NCBI RefSeq assembly: GCF_039534165.1
Contig: NZ_BAAAUX010000012.1
Location: 1-64,000, forward strand
Length of the DNA: 64,000 nucleotides
Direction: 5' to 3'
DNA from: Saccharopolyspora_D taberi
GTDB lineage: Bacteria > Actinomycetota > Actinomycetes > Mycobacteriales > Pseudonocardiaceae
The first letter of the stretch is position 1. Every line of letters starts with the position of its first letter. The translations under genes and the position numbers were made by a program. Of this stretch, positions 33,957 through 41,697 are shown piece by piece. Below the pieces are notes generated by a model, which searched no databases, had not been told where the DNA came from, and saw only the letters and a program-made list of their open reading frames with translations.

Positions 33957-34532
33957 GTTTAACGACCCCTTAATAAAGAGGAGCAGGCACCAAACGCGCG
34001 GATTGCCGAACCGCAGCGAACGGAAAGTATCCTCTCCCCCGGCCCACCAGTTCCGACACTGCGGTGATCAACCGTATCCATACCTGTTCAGACTCCCGCT
34101 TCTCAACGTAGGGATACCAGTCCGACAGAAGACCCCGAGACAGCATTTCAATCACGCAACCGGACCGTCCACACATCCGGATGCCGCCCGGGTCCACGGC
34201 ATCGCCCCCGAAGGAGACAGCAAAACCAAGTTAATCCTTGTGCTCCCCAGTCCCCGCAATGCGCCAGTGGCAAGAAATGTACACGCGGTTGTTTCTGCTG
34301 TCATCAGGGTGCGAACCGTTCACTCGTTCAGCGTAGGACCCTGATCGATACTGATCCGAAGGAACCAGCGAAACGGATCTGTTCGACATCGTGCAATGGC
34401 CCGAACAGGGCATTGCACGTTCATCGGCCGCCCGGCGAAGCCTCCGGGCCGATTTGTGAATTTTTCTCGACCACCGCGGACCGAGCGTTAATGTCCCCGA
34501 TCATTTACACGTTTAAGAGCGTCCGCCCCATG
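33957..34532. promoter_or_regulatory. Gene-free control region with hairpins
   Basis: No intact gene is seen. Two hairpins stand near the right end: CGTGCAATG...CATTGCACG at 34390-34419 and CGGCC..CCCGG / CCGGGCCG at 34422-34452, followed by a T-rich stretch. The words CACGTTTAA occur at the regulator start (33954-33962) and again near 34507. Part of the stretch reads as a regulator-gene remnant, listed separately. Confidence 0.45.
33970..34197 (-). pseudogene. Possible remnant of a SARP/BTAD regulator gene
   Basis: A 75-codon open frame with no ribosome site. It reads like the first helices of a bacterial transcriptional activator (BTAD) domain. GLLSDWYPYVEKRESEQVWI resembles the LLPDWYDDWV-RERLRQ block, and VSELVGRGR followed by AAVRQSARLVPAPL resembles the LLA-GRYAEA..AVRADPL block. 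It ends at a stop before the rest of the domain. No DNA-binding half is seen upstream in this frame. I read it as the decayed trace of a SARP-type activator; chance similarity is possible. Confidence 0.35.
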
Positions 34533-34587
34533 AAAAAACCCGGTGGGGAACCCGGGCCGCCGAGCGGCCCGGAGATCCACCACCGGG
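34533..34587 (-). terminator. Rho-independent terminator of the ferredoxin reductase gene
   Basis: On the minus strand a long stem (CCCGGTGG...CCACCGGG with an inner CGGGCCGC / GCGGCCCG) is followed by TTTTTT, 34 bp after the reductase stop codon. Confidence 0.85.
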
Positions 34588-34621
34588 CGGACTTCCAGCG
34601 GGCACCGGGCCCGCGGTGACC

Positions 34622-35848
34622 TCAGCCGACGGCCCCCGCGGCAGGCACCCTGCGCTGCCGCTCGCGCGCGAACGACAGCGCCTCGTCCCAGCTCACCGAC
34701 TTCCTGATCAGCGAGCGGTACTTCACGATGTCGGAGGGCCGGTTCACCGCCAGCACTCCGGTCAGCCGGGCGTCCGAGCGGTACAGGGCGACGAACCGGC
34801 GACCGTCCACGTCGCCGAAGACCTCGACCTCGTCCGCGTCGGGAACGCCGGCGAACTGGATCCGGGTGCCGTACCAGTCGGACCAGAAGTACGGCACCAC
34901 CGAGTACGGCTCCCGGGCCCCGGTCACCGCGTTGCGCGCGGCGTGGGCGCCCTGCTCGGCCGCGCTCGTCCAGTGCTCCAGCCGCATGCGGCGGCCGAAC
35001 AGCGGGTTGTGCCACCGGGCGACGTCGCCTGCCGCGTGCACGCCCGGCACCCCGGTCGCCAACGAGTCGTCGCAGACGATGCCGTTGTCGATCTCCAGCC
35101 CGGACCCGCGCAGCCACGCGGTCGACGGGGTCGCGCCCAGTCCGAGCACCACCAGGTCCGCAGGCAGGCTGCTGCCGTCGGACAGCAGGACCCGCTCGAC
35201 CCGGCCGTCGCCCTCGATCCCGGCGACCTGCGCACCGCAGCGCAGATCGGTGCCGTGCGCCCGGTGCAGCTCGGCGCACACCGACCCGAGCTCGGTGCCG
35301 ATCGCGCGGACCAGCGGGGTCGGCTGCGCCTCCAGCACGGTGACCGGCAGCCCCCGGCCGCGCGCACTGGAAGCGACCTCCGACCCGATGAAGCCGGCGC
35401 CGATGACGACGGTCCGCGCACCGCCGTCGAGCGCCCGCCGGACCGCCCGCGCGTCGTCGACGGTCCGCAGCGCGTGGACGCCCGCGAGGTCGCCCGCACC
35501 CGGCAACCACCGCGGGCCCGCCCCGGTGGTGATCACCAGCGCGTCGTAGCCGATCTCGTCGTCGTCCACCGAGACCACCCGCCGCTCGGCGTCGAGCTCC
35601 CGCGCCGGGGAGCCGAGCCGGAGCCGCACGCCGAGCTCCTCGGCGTACCCCGCGCGGTCGCGCAGCACCGGGAGGGCGGGTTCCTCCTCGGCGGCCAGGA
35701 ACTGCTTGGACAGCGGGGGCCGGTCGTAGGGCAGGTGCGGTTCGGCACCGATCAGGGTGATGTCACCGGTGAACCCGGCGTCGCGGGCGCCTTCGACGGC
35801 GCGGAGGCCGGCCAGGGACGCCCCGACGACCACCAAGTGCTGGACCAC
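34622..35848 (-). CDS. Ferredoxin reductase (FAD/NAD)
   Basis: 408 residues from GTG 35848. Oxygenase-coupled ferredoxin reductase: FAD loop VVVGASLAGLRAVEGAR, YDRPPLSKQFL, NAD loop VVIGAGFIGSEVASSARG, and the second FAD motif VHAAGDVARW. A C-terminal domain carries HWTSAAEQGAHAARN. It passes NADH electrons to the 3Fe-4S ferredoxin (22111-22305) and on to the P450 (22393-23574). Its place on the far side of the PKS genes supports one cluster covering this whole span. Confidence 0.92.
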   Translation of the reverse strand: MVQHLVVVGASLAGLRAVEGARDAGFTGDITLIGAEPHLPYDRPPLSKQFLAAEEEPALPVLRDRAGYAEELGVRLRLGSPARELDAERRVVSVDDDEIGYDALVITTGAGPRWLPGAGDLAGVHALRTVDDARAVRRALDGGARTVVIGAGFIGSEVASSARGRGLPVTVLEAQPTPLVRAIGTELGSVCAELHRAHGTDLRCGAQVAGIEGDGRVERVLLSDGSSLPADLVVLGLGATPSTAWLRGSGLEIDNGIVCDDSLATGVPGVHAAGDVARWHNPLFGRRMRLEHWTSAAEQGAHAARNAVTGAREPYSVVPYFWSDWYGTRIQFAGVPDADEVEVFGDVDGRRFVALYRSDARLTGVLAVNRPSDIVKYRSLIRKSVSWDEALSFARERQRRVPAAGAVG

Positions 35849-35882
35849 GGTTGACTCCTCACGCGAGGTCGCCGGGCGGCGA

Positions 35883-36701
35883 TCAGCGGAAGCGGTCGGC
35901 GTTTTCGAGCGCCCACTGCTCGTAGCTGCGGGCGGGCTTGCCGGTCACCTTCTCGACGGTGGGGACGATGTGCAGCTCCTCCTCGGTCGGGCTGCCGATG
36001 AAGTCCAGGGTCGCGTCCACGATCTCGGCGGGCATGTGCGCGATCATGGCCTCCCTGGCGGCTTCCCGGCTGATCTCGACGTACTCCAGCTCCCGGCCGA
36101 TCGCCTTGCCGATGGCCGCGACCTGCTGGCCCGGGGTGACCAGTTCCGGTCCGGTCAGCTGGTAGACGCGGTTGTCGTGGCCGTCCTCCAGCAGCGCCGC
36201 GCGGGCGACCGCGGCGATGTCGCCGGGGTGGATCGTCGGCAGCGCCACGTCGGCGAAGGGCGCGTGGACCACGCCGCCCTGCACCATCGGGGCCCAGCCC
36301 AGGGTGTTCGACGCGAACCCGCCGGGGCGCAGCGAGGTCCAGCTCAGCCCGGAGTCGGCGATCGCGTGCTCGGCCTGCAGGTGGTCGTGGCCGATGGTGG
36401 ACTCCGGCCTGGTCTTGGTGGCCACAGTGGACAGCAGGACGACCCGCTCCACGCCGGCCTCCTTGGCGGCCCGCAGCACGGCGGCCTCGTTGCCGCACTG
36501 GAACAGGAAGATGCCCTTGACGCCGGCCAGCGCCTCGCCCAGCGACTCGGCCCTGCCGAGATCGCCCTCGACGACCTGCGCCCCGGGCAGGTCCACCCCG
36601 GCCGCGTTCCGGGTCAGGCCCCGGACCTCGGCGCCGGCATCCACGAGTTCCTTGACCAGTGCGCGTCCCACATTGCCGGTCGACCCGGTAACCAGGATCA
36701 T
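35883..36701 (-). CDS. NmrA-like NAD(P)-binding protein 2
   Basis: 272 residues from ATG 36701. MILVTGSTGNVGRALVKEL opens a Rossmann fold; LLSTVATKTRPES, SLRPGGFASNTL and the ending KPARSYEQWALENADRF match NmrA/QorB-like reductases. It is a paralogue of the protein encoded at 14969-15787, with the same length and the same ends. It starts a leftward unit with the ferredoxin reductase (34 bp apart). Roles may include quinone reduction or dimerisation of the aromatic product, as for ActVA-ORF4. Confidence 0.83.
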   Translation of the reverse strand: MILVTGSTGNVGRALVKELVDAGAEVRGLTRNAAGVDLPGAQVVEGDLGRAESLGEALAGVKGIFLFQCGNEAAVLRAAKEAGVERVVLLSTVATKTRPESTIGHDHLQAEHAIADSGLSWTSLRPGGFASNTLGWAPMVQGGVVHAPFADVALPTIHPGDIAAVARAALLEDGHDNRVYQLTGPELVTPGQQVAAIGKAIGRELEYVEISREAAREAMIAHMPAEIVDATLDFIGSPTEEELHIVPTVEKVTGKPARSYEQWALENADRFR

Positions 36702-36860
36702 GTCGTCTCCGCATTCATCGATCCGTCATCGGCGGAAGTTCCCGCCGGTTCGCAACGCAGATCCTTCTTGTTCGAGATAAGTCGAGGTCAAGCGACTGTG
36801 GCCTTCGTCACCCGTATTTGAACAATGCCTGACCGGCCCGACATCGCGGTTTTTGAAAGA

Positions 36861-36930
36861 ATTGACGTGGATTTGACGTGGCACTGTCCCGGTGCTCGTT
36901 TGACACGCGCACCGGAGCGGCCGACGATTT
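36861..36930 (+). promoter_or_regulatory. 11-bp direct repeats and promoter of the hydrolase gene
   Basis: TTGACGTGGA and TTGACGTGGC start at 36862 and 36873, exactly 11 bp apart, the spacing used by OmpR- and SARP-type winged-helix proteins. Downstream, TTGACA (36900-36905) and GACGAT (36923-36928) are separated by 17 bp. The start site would fall near 36935, almost on the GTG at 36937. No ribosome site is visible, which fits a leaderless message. Confidence 0.55.
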
Positions 36931-36936
36931 CGGATC

Positions 36937-37854
36937 GTGCACCCCGCCGAGCAAGCTGCTGACGGAATTCGCGAAATCATTCTCGACGCCTCCGGAACCC
37001 CGATCTCGGCACTGCTGGCCGAACCACCGCACCCGCCGCGCGCGGTGGTGCTCGCCGTGCACGGCGGCGGCATGCGCGCCGGGTACTTCCACGGCCGGTC
37101 CACCGAGGACCAGTCGCTGCTGTCCCTGGGCGCGAAGCTCGGCTTCACCGTGCTCGCGGTGGACCGCCCCGGGTACGGCCGCAGCGCCGACCACCTGCCG
37201 CACGGGCTGTCGCTGGCCGACCAGACGGACACGCTCGCCGACGCCCTGCACGAGTTCGCCCGGACGCGTCCGGTCGGAGCGGGGATCTTCGTGCTCGCCC
37301 ACTCCTACGGCGGGAAGCTCGCGCTCAGCACCGCCGCCCGGCGCCCCGATCTCGACCTGCTCGGCCTGGAGATTTCCGGCTGCGCGGAGCAGTTCGCGCC
37401 GGGGGTGCGCCAGTTCCTGGAGGACCCCGACCGCAGGCCGTGGTGGCTGCACTGGGGCCCGCCGCACCTCTACCCGCCGGGGACCTTCGAGCAGGCCCGC
37501 GAGATGGTCGCGCTGGCGCCGCTGCGCGAGGTCGAGGAGGCGACCGAGTGGCCGGAGACCTTCGCCCGGCTGGCGCCGGCGGTAGCGGTCCCGGTGCACT
37601 TCACCTTCGCCGAGCACGAGAAGTGGTGGCGCCACGACGAGGTGGCGCTGCGGTCGATCGCCGACCGGCTGTCTGCGGCGCCCCGCGTGGAGGTGCACCG
37701 GCACCCCGGCGCGGGGCACAACATCAGCCTCGGGCAGACCGCGCGCTCCTACCACCTCAAGGCGCTGTCGGTGGCCGAGCAATGCATCGCGGAACGGGAA
37801 CTGGCCCACCTCGGAAAACCGCGCCCGGAACCGCTGGTCACCTCGGCGGAATGA
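36937..37854 (+). CDS. Alpha/beta hydrolase
   Basis: 305 residues from GTG 36937, probably leaderless. VLAVHGGGMRAGYF (oxyanion loop), VLAHSYGG with nucleophile Ser123, and His in HPGAGHNIS; the acid is probably in FTFAEHE. No signal peptide. It is divergent from the NmrA-like/reductase unit, with OmpR-type repeats in the shared gap. That suggests cluster membership, for example hydrolysis of an ester or lactone, or release of a stalled chain. Family known, substrate not. Confidence 0.8.
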   Translation: MHPAEQAADGIREIILDASGTPISALLAEPPHPPRAVVLAVHGGGMRAGYFHGRSTEDQSLLSLGAKLGFTVLAVDRPGYGRSADHLPHGLSLADQTDTLADALHEFARTRPVGAGIFVLAHSYGGKLALSTAARRPDLDLLGLEISGCAEQFAPGVRQFLEDPDRRPWWLHWGPPHLYPPGTFEQAREMVALAPLREVEEATEWPETFARLAPAVAVPVHFTFAEHEKWWRHDEVALRSIADRLSAAPRVEVHRHPGAGHNISLGQTARSYHLKALSVAEQCIAERELAHLGKPRPEPLVTSAE

Positions 37855-37857
37855 CCT

Positions 37858-37900
37858 CCCGCCGGAACGCGCCGGAATTCTTCCGGCGCGTTTCGGCGGG
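37858..37900. terminator. Long bidirectional hairpin terminator
   Basis: CCCGCCGGAACGCGCCGGAA / TTCCGGCGCGTTTCGGCGGG with one or two mismatches, between convergent genes. It marks the right border of the polyketide region. Confidence 0.85.
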
Positions 37901-37935
37901 TGCTCCAACTTTTCCCGACCTGGGGAAAAACGTTT

Positions 37936-39114
37936 TCAGTGACGGTGTGCCACGGCCGGCGCATCCCACTCCGGGAACGGGTCGTCATAATCACGCCACA
38001 CGTGCTCGCCCGCAGCTGCTTCGGCATCGGTGAGCAAACATTTCTCCAGTTCCGCAAGCAGCGCTTCCCGGTCCAGGCCGACGCCGATGAACACCAGTTC
38101 CTGCGATTCCACCGAATCGCCCGCGCCACCCTGCGGCTCGAACCGGGCGACCGCGCCCGCCTGCGACCAGAGCCCGACGACATCGGGCCGCGAGGCCAGC
38201 CGGAAGAAGCCCTTGGACCGCACGATCGAACCGAACCGCGGTTCGTCCATCGTGGACACGAAGTCGAACAGCCGTCCCGGGTGGAACGGCCGCCGGGAGC
38301 GGAACACCAGGCTGCCGATGCCGTACTCCTCGGTCTCGGGGACGTGCTCGGCGCCGTTGAGCTCGGCGACCCAGCCCGCCGCCTGCCACGCGCGGTCCAC
38401 ATCGAACAGTCCGGTGCCGACGATCCGCTCCACCGGCACCCGCCCGAAGCTGCCGCGGACCAGCTGCGCGGCGGGGTTGAGCCTGCGCAGCGTGGCCTCG
38501 ATCCGGTCCAGCTCGGCCGGATCGACGAGATCGGTCTTGTTGAGCACCAGCACGTCGGCGAACTCGACCTGGTCCACCAGCAGGTCGCTGATCGTGCGCT
38601 CGTCGTCCTCGTACTGGTCGATGCCGCGTTCCGCGAGCCCGTCGCCGCGCGCGAGTTCGGCGCCGAAGTTCGCGGCGTCCACAACGGACACCATCGTGTC
38701 CAGCCGGGCTCCGGAGAGCAGCGGCGCGCCGTCCTCGCCGGCGAACGAGAACGTCGCGGCGACCGGCATCGGCTCGGACACGCCGGAGGACTCGATCAGC
38801 AGGTAGTCGAACCGGCCCGCCGCGCACAGCCGGTCGACCTCGGTCAGCAGGTCGTCGCGCAGGGTGCAGCAGATGCACCCGTTGGTCATCTCGACCAGCC
38901 GCTCCTCGGTGCGCGACAGGCCGTCGCGGACCAGCGCGCCGTCGATGTTGATCTCGCTCATGTCGTTGACGACGACCGCGACCCGCAGGCCGTCCCGGTT
39001 GTGCAGGACGTGGTTGAGCAGCGTCGTCTTGCCCGCGCCCAGGAACCCGGAGAGCACCGTCACCGGTAGCCGATCGTGCACAGCATCCCTCGCATTATTG
39101 GAAATGAATGTCAT
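37936..39114 (-). CDS. CobW/COG0523 metallochaperone GTPase
   Basis: 392 residues from ATG 39114. G3E GTPase with P-loop GFLGAGKT (23-30), the metal motif CICC (80-83), ESSGVSEP, NKTDLVD, and a C-terminal CobW_C domain. COG0523 proteins supply zinc to key enzymes during zinc shortage (ZNG/ZigA/YciC type). The start codon lies inside a Zur-like palindrome (39099-39115), which supports zinc control. The divergent GNAT gene shares this short control region. Confidence 0.9.
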   Translation of the reverse strand: MTFISNNARDAVHDRLPVTVLSGFLGAGKTTLLNHVLHNRDGLRVAVVVNDMSEINIDGALVRDGLSRTEERLVEMTNGCICCTLRDDLLTEVDRLCAAGRFDYLLIESSGVSEPMPVAATFSFAGEDGAPLLSGARLDTMVSVVDAANFGAELARGDGLAERGIDQYEDDERTISDLLVDQVEFADVLVLNKTDLVDPAELDRIEATLRRLNPAAQLVRGSFGRVPVERIVGTGLFDVDRAWQAAGWVAELNGAEHVPETEEYGIGSLVFRSRRPFHPGRLFDFVSTMDEPRFGSIVRSKGFFRLASRPDVVGLWSQAGAVARFEPQGGAGDSVESQELVFIGVGLDREALLAELEKCLLTDAEAAAGEHVWRDYDDPFPEWDAPAVAHRH

Positions 39115-39115
39115 T
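39099..39115. promoter_or_regulatory. Zur-like box between cobW-like and GNAT genes
   Basis: TGGAAATGAATGTCATT matches 12 of the first 15 positions of the actinobacterial Zur consensus TGAAAATGATTTTCA. It overlaps the CobW-like start codon and lies 56 bp before the GNAT start, so Zur bound here would block at least the first gene. Confidence 0.65.
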
Positions 39116-39170
39116 GTATAGTCCGCACGCGAGAGGACCCCGTCTCCCCACATCTCGCGAAAGGCCGCCC

Positions 39171-39740
39171 ATGCAGCACAACCAGGAACACCGGATCGGG
39201 GATTACATCGTCCGCGCCGCCAGGCCCGAGGACGCCGACGGCGCCCGCAAGGTCATGCTCGACACCTTCTACCGGGAGTTCGGGCACGGCTACCACGCCG
39301 CCTGGCACGCCGACGTCGTCGACATCGAGGGCGCGTACCTGCGCAACCCGCGGCACGCCCTGTTCGTCGCGGTCCGGGACGGCCTGGTCACGGCCACCAC
39401 GGCGGTCCGCTCCCAGGGCCCGAAGTGCCCGCCGCACCCGCAGTGGATCGTCGACCGCTACGCGGGCACCGCGGCCCAGCTCTTCCGCGTCTACGTCGAC
39501 CGCGACCACCGCAGGCACGGTCTCGCCCGCGCGCTGGTCGAGATGGCCCGCGACTTCGCCGCGAGCACCGAGGGTTACGAGACGATCTATCTGCACACCA
39601 ATCCCGCGATCACCGGCGCCGAGCCGTTCTGGCGCAGCGTCGCTACCGAGGTCTATGACGCGCGCGGTTCCGGGCACAGTCCGAGCATTCACTTTGAGAT
39701 TCCGTTGTCTCGTAGTGCGGTGGGGCGTCGGGCGGCTTGA
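39171..39740 (+). CDS. GNAT-family N-acetyltransferase
   Basis: 189 residues from ATG 39171 (AAAGG upstream). GNAT fold: YIVRAARPEDADGARKVM, an acetyl-CoA loop RVYVDRDHRRHGLARALVEMA, and YLHTNPAITGAEPFWRSVA near the end. Substrate unknown. It is divergent from the CobW-like gene across a Zur-like box. Acetylation of a metal-binding metabolite or a zinc-related function is possible, but no sequence feature proves it. Confidence 0.8.
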   Translation: MQHNQEHRIGDYIVRAARPEDADGARKVMLDTFYREFGHGYHAAWHADVVDIEGAYLRNPRHALFVAVRDGLVTATTAVRSQGPKCPPHPQWIVDRYAGTAAQLFRVYVDRDHRRHGLARALVEMARDFAASTEGYETIYLHTNPAITGAEPFWRSVATEVYDARGSGHSPSIHFEIPLSRSAVGRRAA

Positions 39741-39783
39741 GGTTGGGGGGGCCGTAGGGCCGATTCGGAGTCCGGTAGGGCTC

Positions 39784-39918
39784 GTGGTTCTGGGGCTCTC
39801 GCCGACCCCAGACCCCCGGCAGGTCTCCGGGACCGAAGCGGCTCTGCCGGTTCGGGTTCCGTTGCGTGGGTGGTTCCGGGGCGCTCGCCGCCCCCGGACC
39901 CCAGGCAGGTCTCCGGGA
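39784..39918. repeat. Tandem 86-bp structured repeat
   Basis: Two copies start at 39784 and 39870. Each begins GTGGTTC, forms a hairpin, and reaches GGCAGGTCTCCGGGA. The stems differ by paired changes: CTGGGG/CCCCAG in the first and CCGGGG/CCCCGG in the second, so base pairing is kept. They lie after the GNAT stop and before the long inverted repeat. Confidence 0.7.
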
Positions 39919-39953
39919 TGAGTGGGGGCTGTCCGGCTGCGGTTCGGTTGGGG

Positions 39954-40096
39954 TGGTTCTCATCCCGTCGACCTCCACGGAGGGCTATCAGACCGCGTCA
40001 AGGGGGCCGTTTGTGTTGGTCCGCTGCGGTTTTGCTGGTCGGTGCCCCCTTGACACGGTCTGATCGGGCTGCGCCAGGTCGACGGGATGAGAACCA
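39954..40096. repeat. 143-bp nested inverted repeat (MITE-like)
   Basis: The outer arms are a perfect 21-bp inverted repeat (39954-39974 with 40076-40096, TGGTTCTCATCC.. / ..GGATGAGAACCA). Inner arms of 21 bp with one mismatch are 39987-40007 and 40044-40064 (ATCAGACCGCGTCAAGGGGGC type). The loop is about 36 bp. There is no coding content. It lies between convergent genes and could be a small mobile element, a bidirectional terminator, or both. Confidence 0.85.
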
Positions 40097-40167
40097 AACC
40101 CCGCCCTTGTAGGTGGGGGCATTTGCTGGGCGCGTTGGGGTGGGTGGCGGCAAGTTCCGTTTCGCCC

Positions 40168-41697
40168 CTAGCCCGAGTTCACCACCTCGCCGGATGCCCG
40201 TGCCAGTGCACTGGTCACCGGGTGCCGCGGTGCCCGCAGCACCTCCGCGGTCGAGCCGGTCTCGACGATCTCGCCCTGGTCGACGACCGCGACCCGCTCC
40301 GCGATCTCGGCCACCACGGCTAGGTCGTGGGTGATCAGCAGCAGGGCGCAGCCGGAACCGTCCTGCAATTCCCGGAGCAGCTGGAGGATTCCCGCCTGGG
40401 TCACGGTGTCGAGGCCCGACGTGATCTCGTCGCAGATCAGCAGGTCCGGTTCCGCCAGCAGGGCCCGCACGAGCGCCGCTCGCTGCAACTCCCCGCCGGA
40501 CAGCGACATCGGTCGTCGCCGGACCGCGTCCTCCGCCAGTCCGACGCGTTCCAGCATCGCCAGTGCGCGGGACCGGGCGTCCGGGCGGGACGTGCCGCGC
40601 AGTCGCTCGGCGGTTCGGGCGACCTGGTCCACGACGGGCACGAACTCGTTGAACGAAGCCCGGGCATCTTGGAACACGTACTGGACGCGGGCCAGCTGCT
40701 CGCGCGTTCGCCCGCGCAGCCTCGGGGAAAGTCCCTCGCCGTCGAGCACGATCTCCCCGGCGCGCCTGGGGTGCAGCCCGGCGACGCACCTTGCCAGTGT
40801 CGTCTTCCCGCTGCCCGAGCGTCCGACGACCGCGATCCGCTCACCCGCGCCGATGTCCAGCGTCACGTCCCGGAGCGTGTTGGTTTTCCCGTGCCCTGCC
40901 ACCAGATCTCGCACCGACAGCAGCGGTTCCCCGGTGCGCGCCGGAACCGGATCGACCGCGCCGGACGGCTGGGACGCCACCAGTCGCCGCGTGTACTCGT
41001 GCTCCGGTGAGCTCAGCACGGATTTCGCCTGCCCCGCCTCGACTATCCGCCCCTCGCACATCACCAGCACCTGGTCGGCCAGCGACCGCACGACGTCGAG
41101 ATCGTGCGTGAGCAGCAGGACCGCGATGCCCTGGGCCGTGAGCACGCGCAGCTCCTCGACGATCTGCTCGCGGGTCAGGGCGTCCTGGCCCGTCGTCGGT
41201 TCGTCGGCTACCACTACGCGCGGACGGCACACCAGCGCCTGGGCCAGCACGACCCGCTGCTGCTGCCCGCCCGACAGCTGGTGCGGATAGCGCCGCAACG
41301 CCTCCTCCGGCAGCTGCGCGCGGCGCAGCGCCTCCAGCACCCGCTCGCGCGCCACGCGCCGCCGCTCGCCGCGCGGGCCCGGCGCGGTGTGCCGGAGCGC
41401 CATCTCGGTCAGCACCGGGCCGATCCGCCGCACCGGGTTGAGCGCGGCCGAAGGCTGCTGCGGGATGTGGCCGACGACCGGGCGGTCCTCGTCGGACCCC
41501 GCGATCTCGATGCGCCCCTCGACCACCGCACCGGGCGGGTGCTCGCCGAGCAGCGCCAGCCCGGTCGTGGTCTTGCCGCTGCCGGACTCGCCGACCAGCG
41601 CCGTCACCTCCCCGGCTGGCAAGGCGAAGCTCACCCCGTCGACCAGCCGTCCGCCGCCGAGCGACACCACCAGGTCCTGCACTTCGACCGCCGTCAT
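40168..41697 (-). CDS. Double ATPase of Opp/Nik-type ABC importer
   Basis: 509 residues from ATG 41697, overlapping the upstream permease stop by 4 bp. Two complete ABC domains are fused. The first has Walker A GESGSGKTT, signature LSGGQQQR and Walker B VVVADEPTTG. The second has GRSGSGKTT, LSGGELQR and LLICDEITSG. This corresponds to DppD plus DppF (NikD plus NikE) in one chain. It is the last gene of the Zur-box operon and powers uptake through the two permeases and the lipoprotein encoded next to it. Confidence 0.93.
   Translation of the reverse strand: MTAVEVQDLVVSLGGGRLVDGVSFALPAGEVTALVGESGSGKTTTGLALLGEHPPGAVVEGRIEIAGSDEDRPVVGHIPQQPSAALNPVRRIGPVLTEMALRHTAPGPRGERRRVARERVLEALRRAQLPEEALRRYPHQLSGGQQQRVVLAQALVCRPRVVVADEPTTGQDALTREQIVEELRVLTAQGIAVLLLTHDLDVVRSLADQVLVMCEGRIVEAGQAKSVLSSPEHEYTRRLVASQPSGAVDPVPARTGEPLLSVRDLVAGHGKTNTLRDVTLDIGAGERIAVVGRSGSGKTTLARCVAGLHPRRAGEIVLDGEGLSPRLRGRTREQLARVQYVFQDARASFNEFVPVVDQVARTAERLRGTSRPDARSRALAMLERVGLAEDAVRRRPMSLSGGELQRAALVRALLAEPDLLICDEITSGLDTVTQAGILQLLRELQDGSGCALLLITHDLAVVAEIAERVAVVDQGEIVETGSTAEVLRAPRHPVTSALARASGEVVNSG

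Noticed and set aside
33718..34344. Plus-strand 208-codon frame through the regulator promoter region
   Set aside because: It overlaps the regulator gene, lacks a ribosome site and has no recognisable domain.
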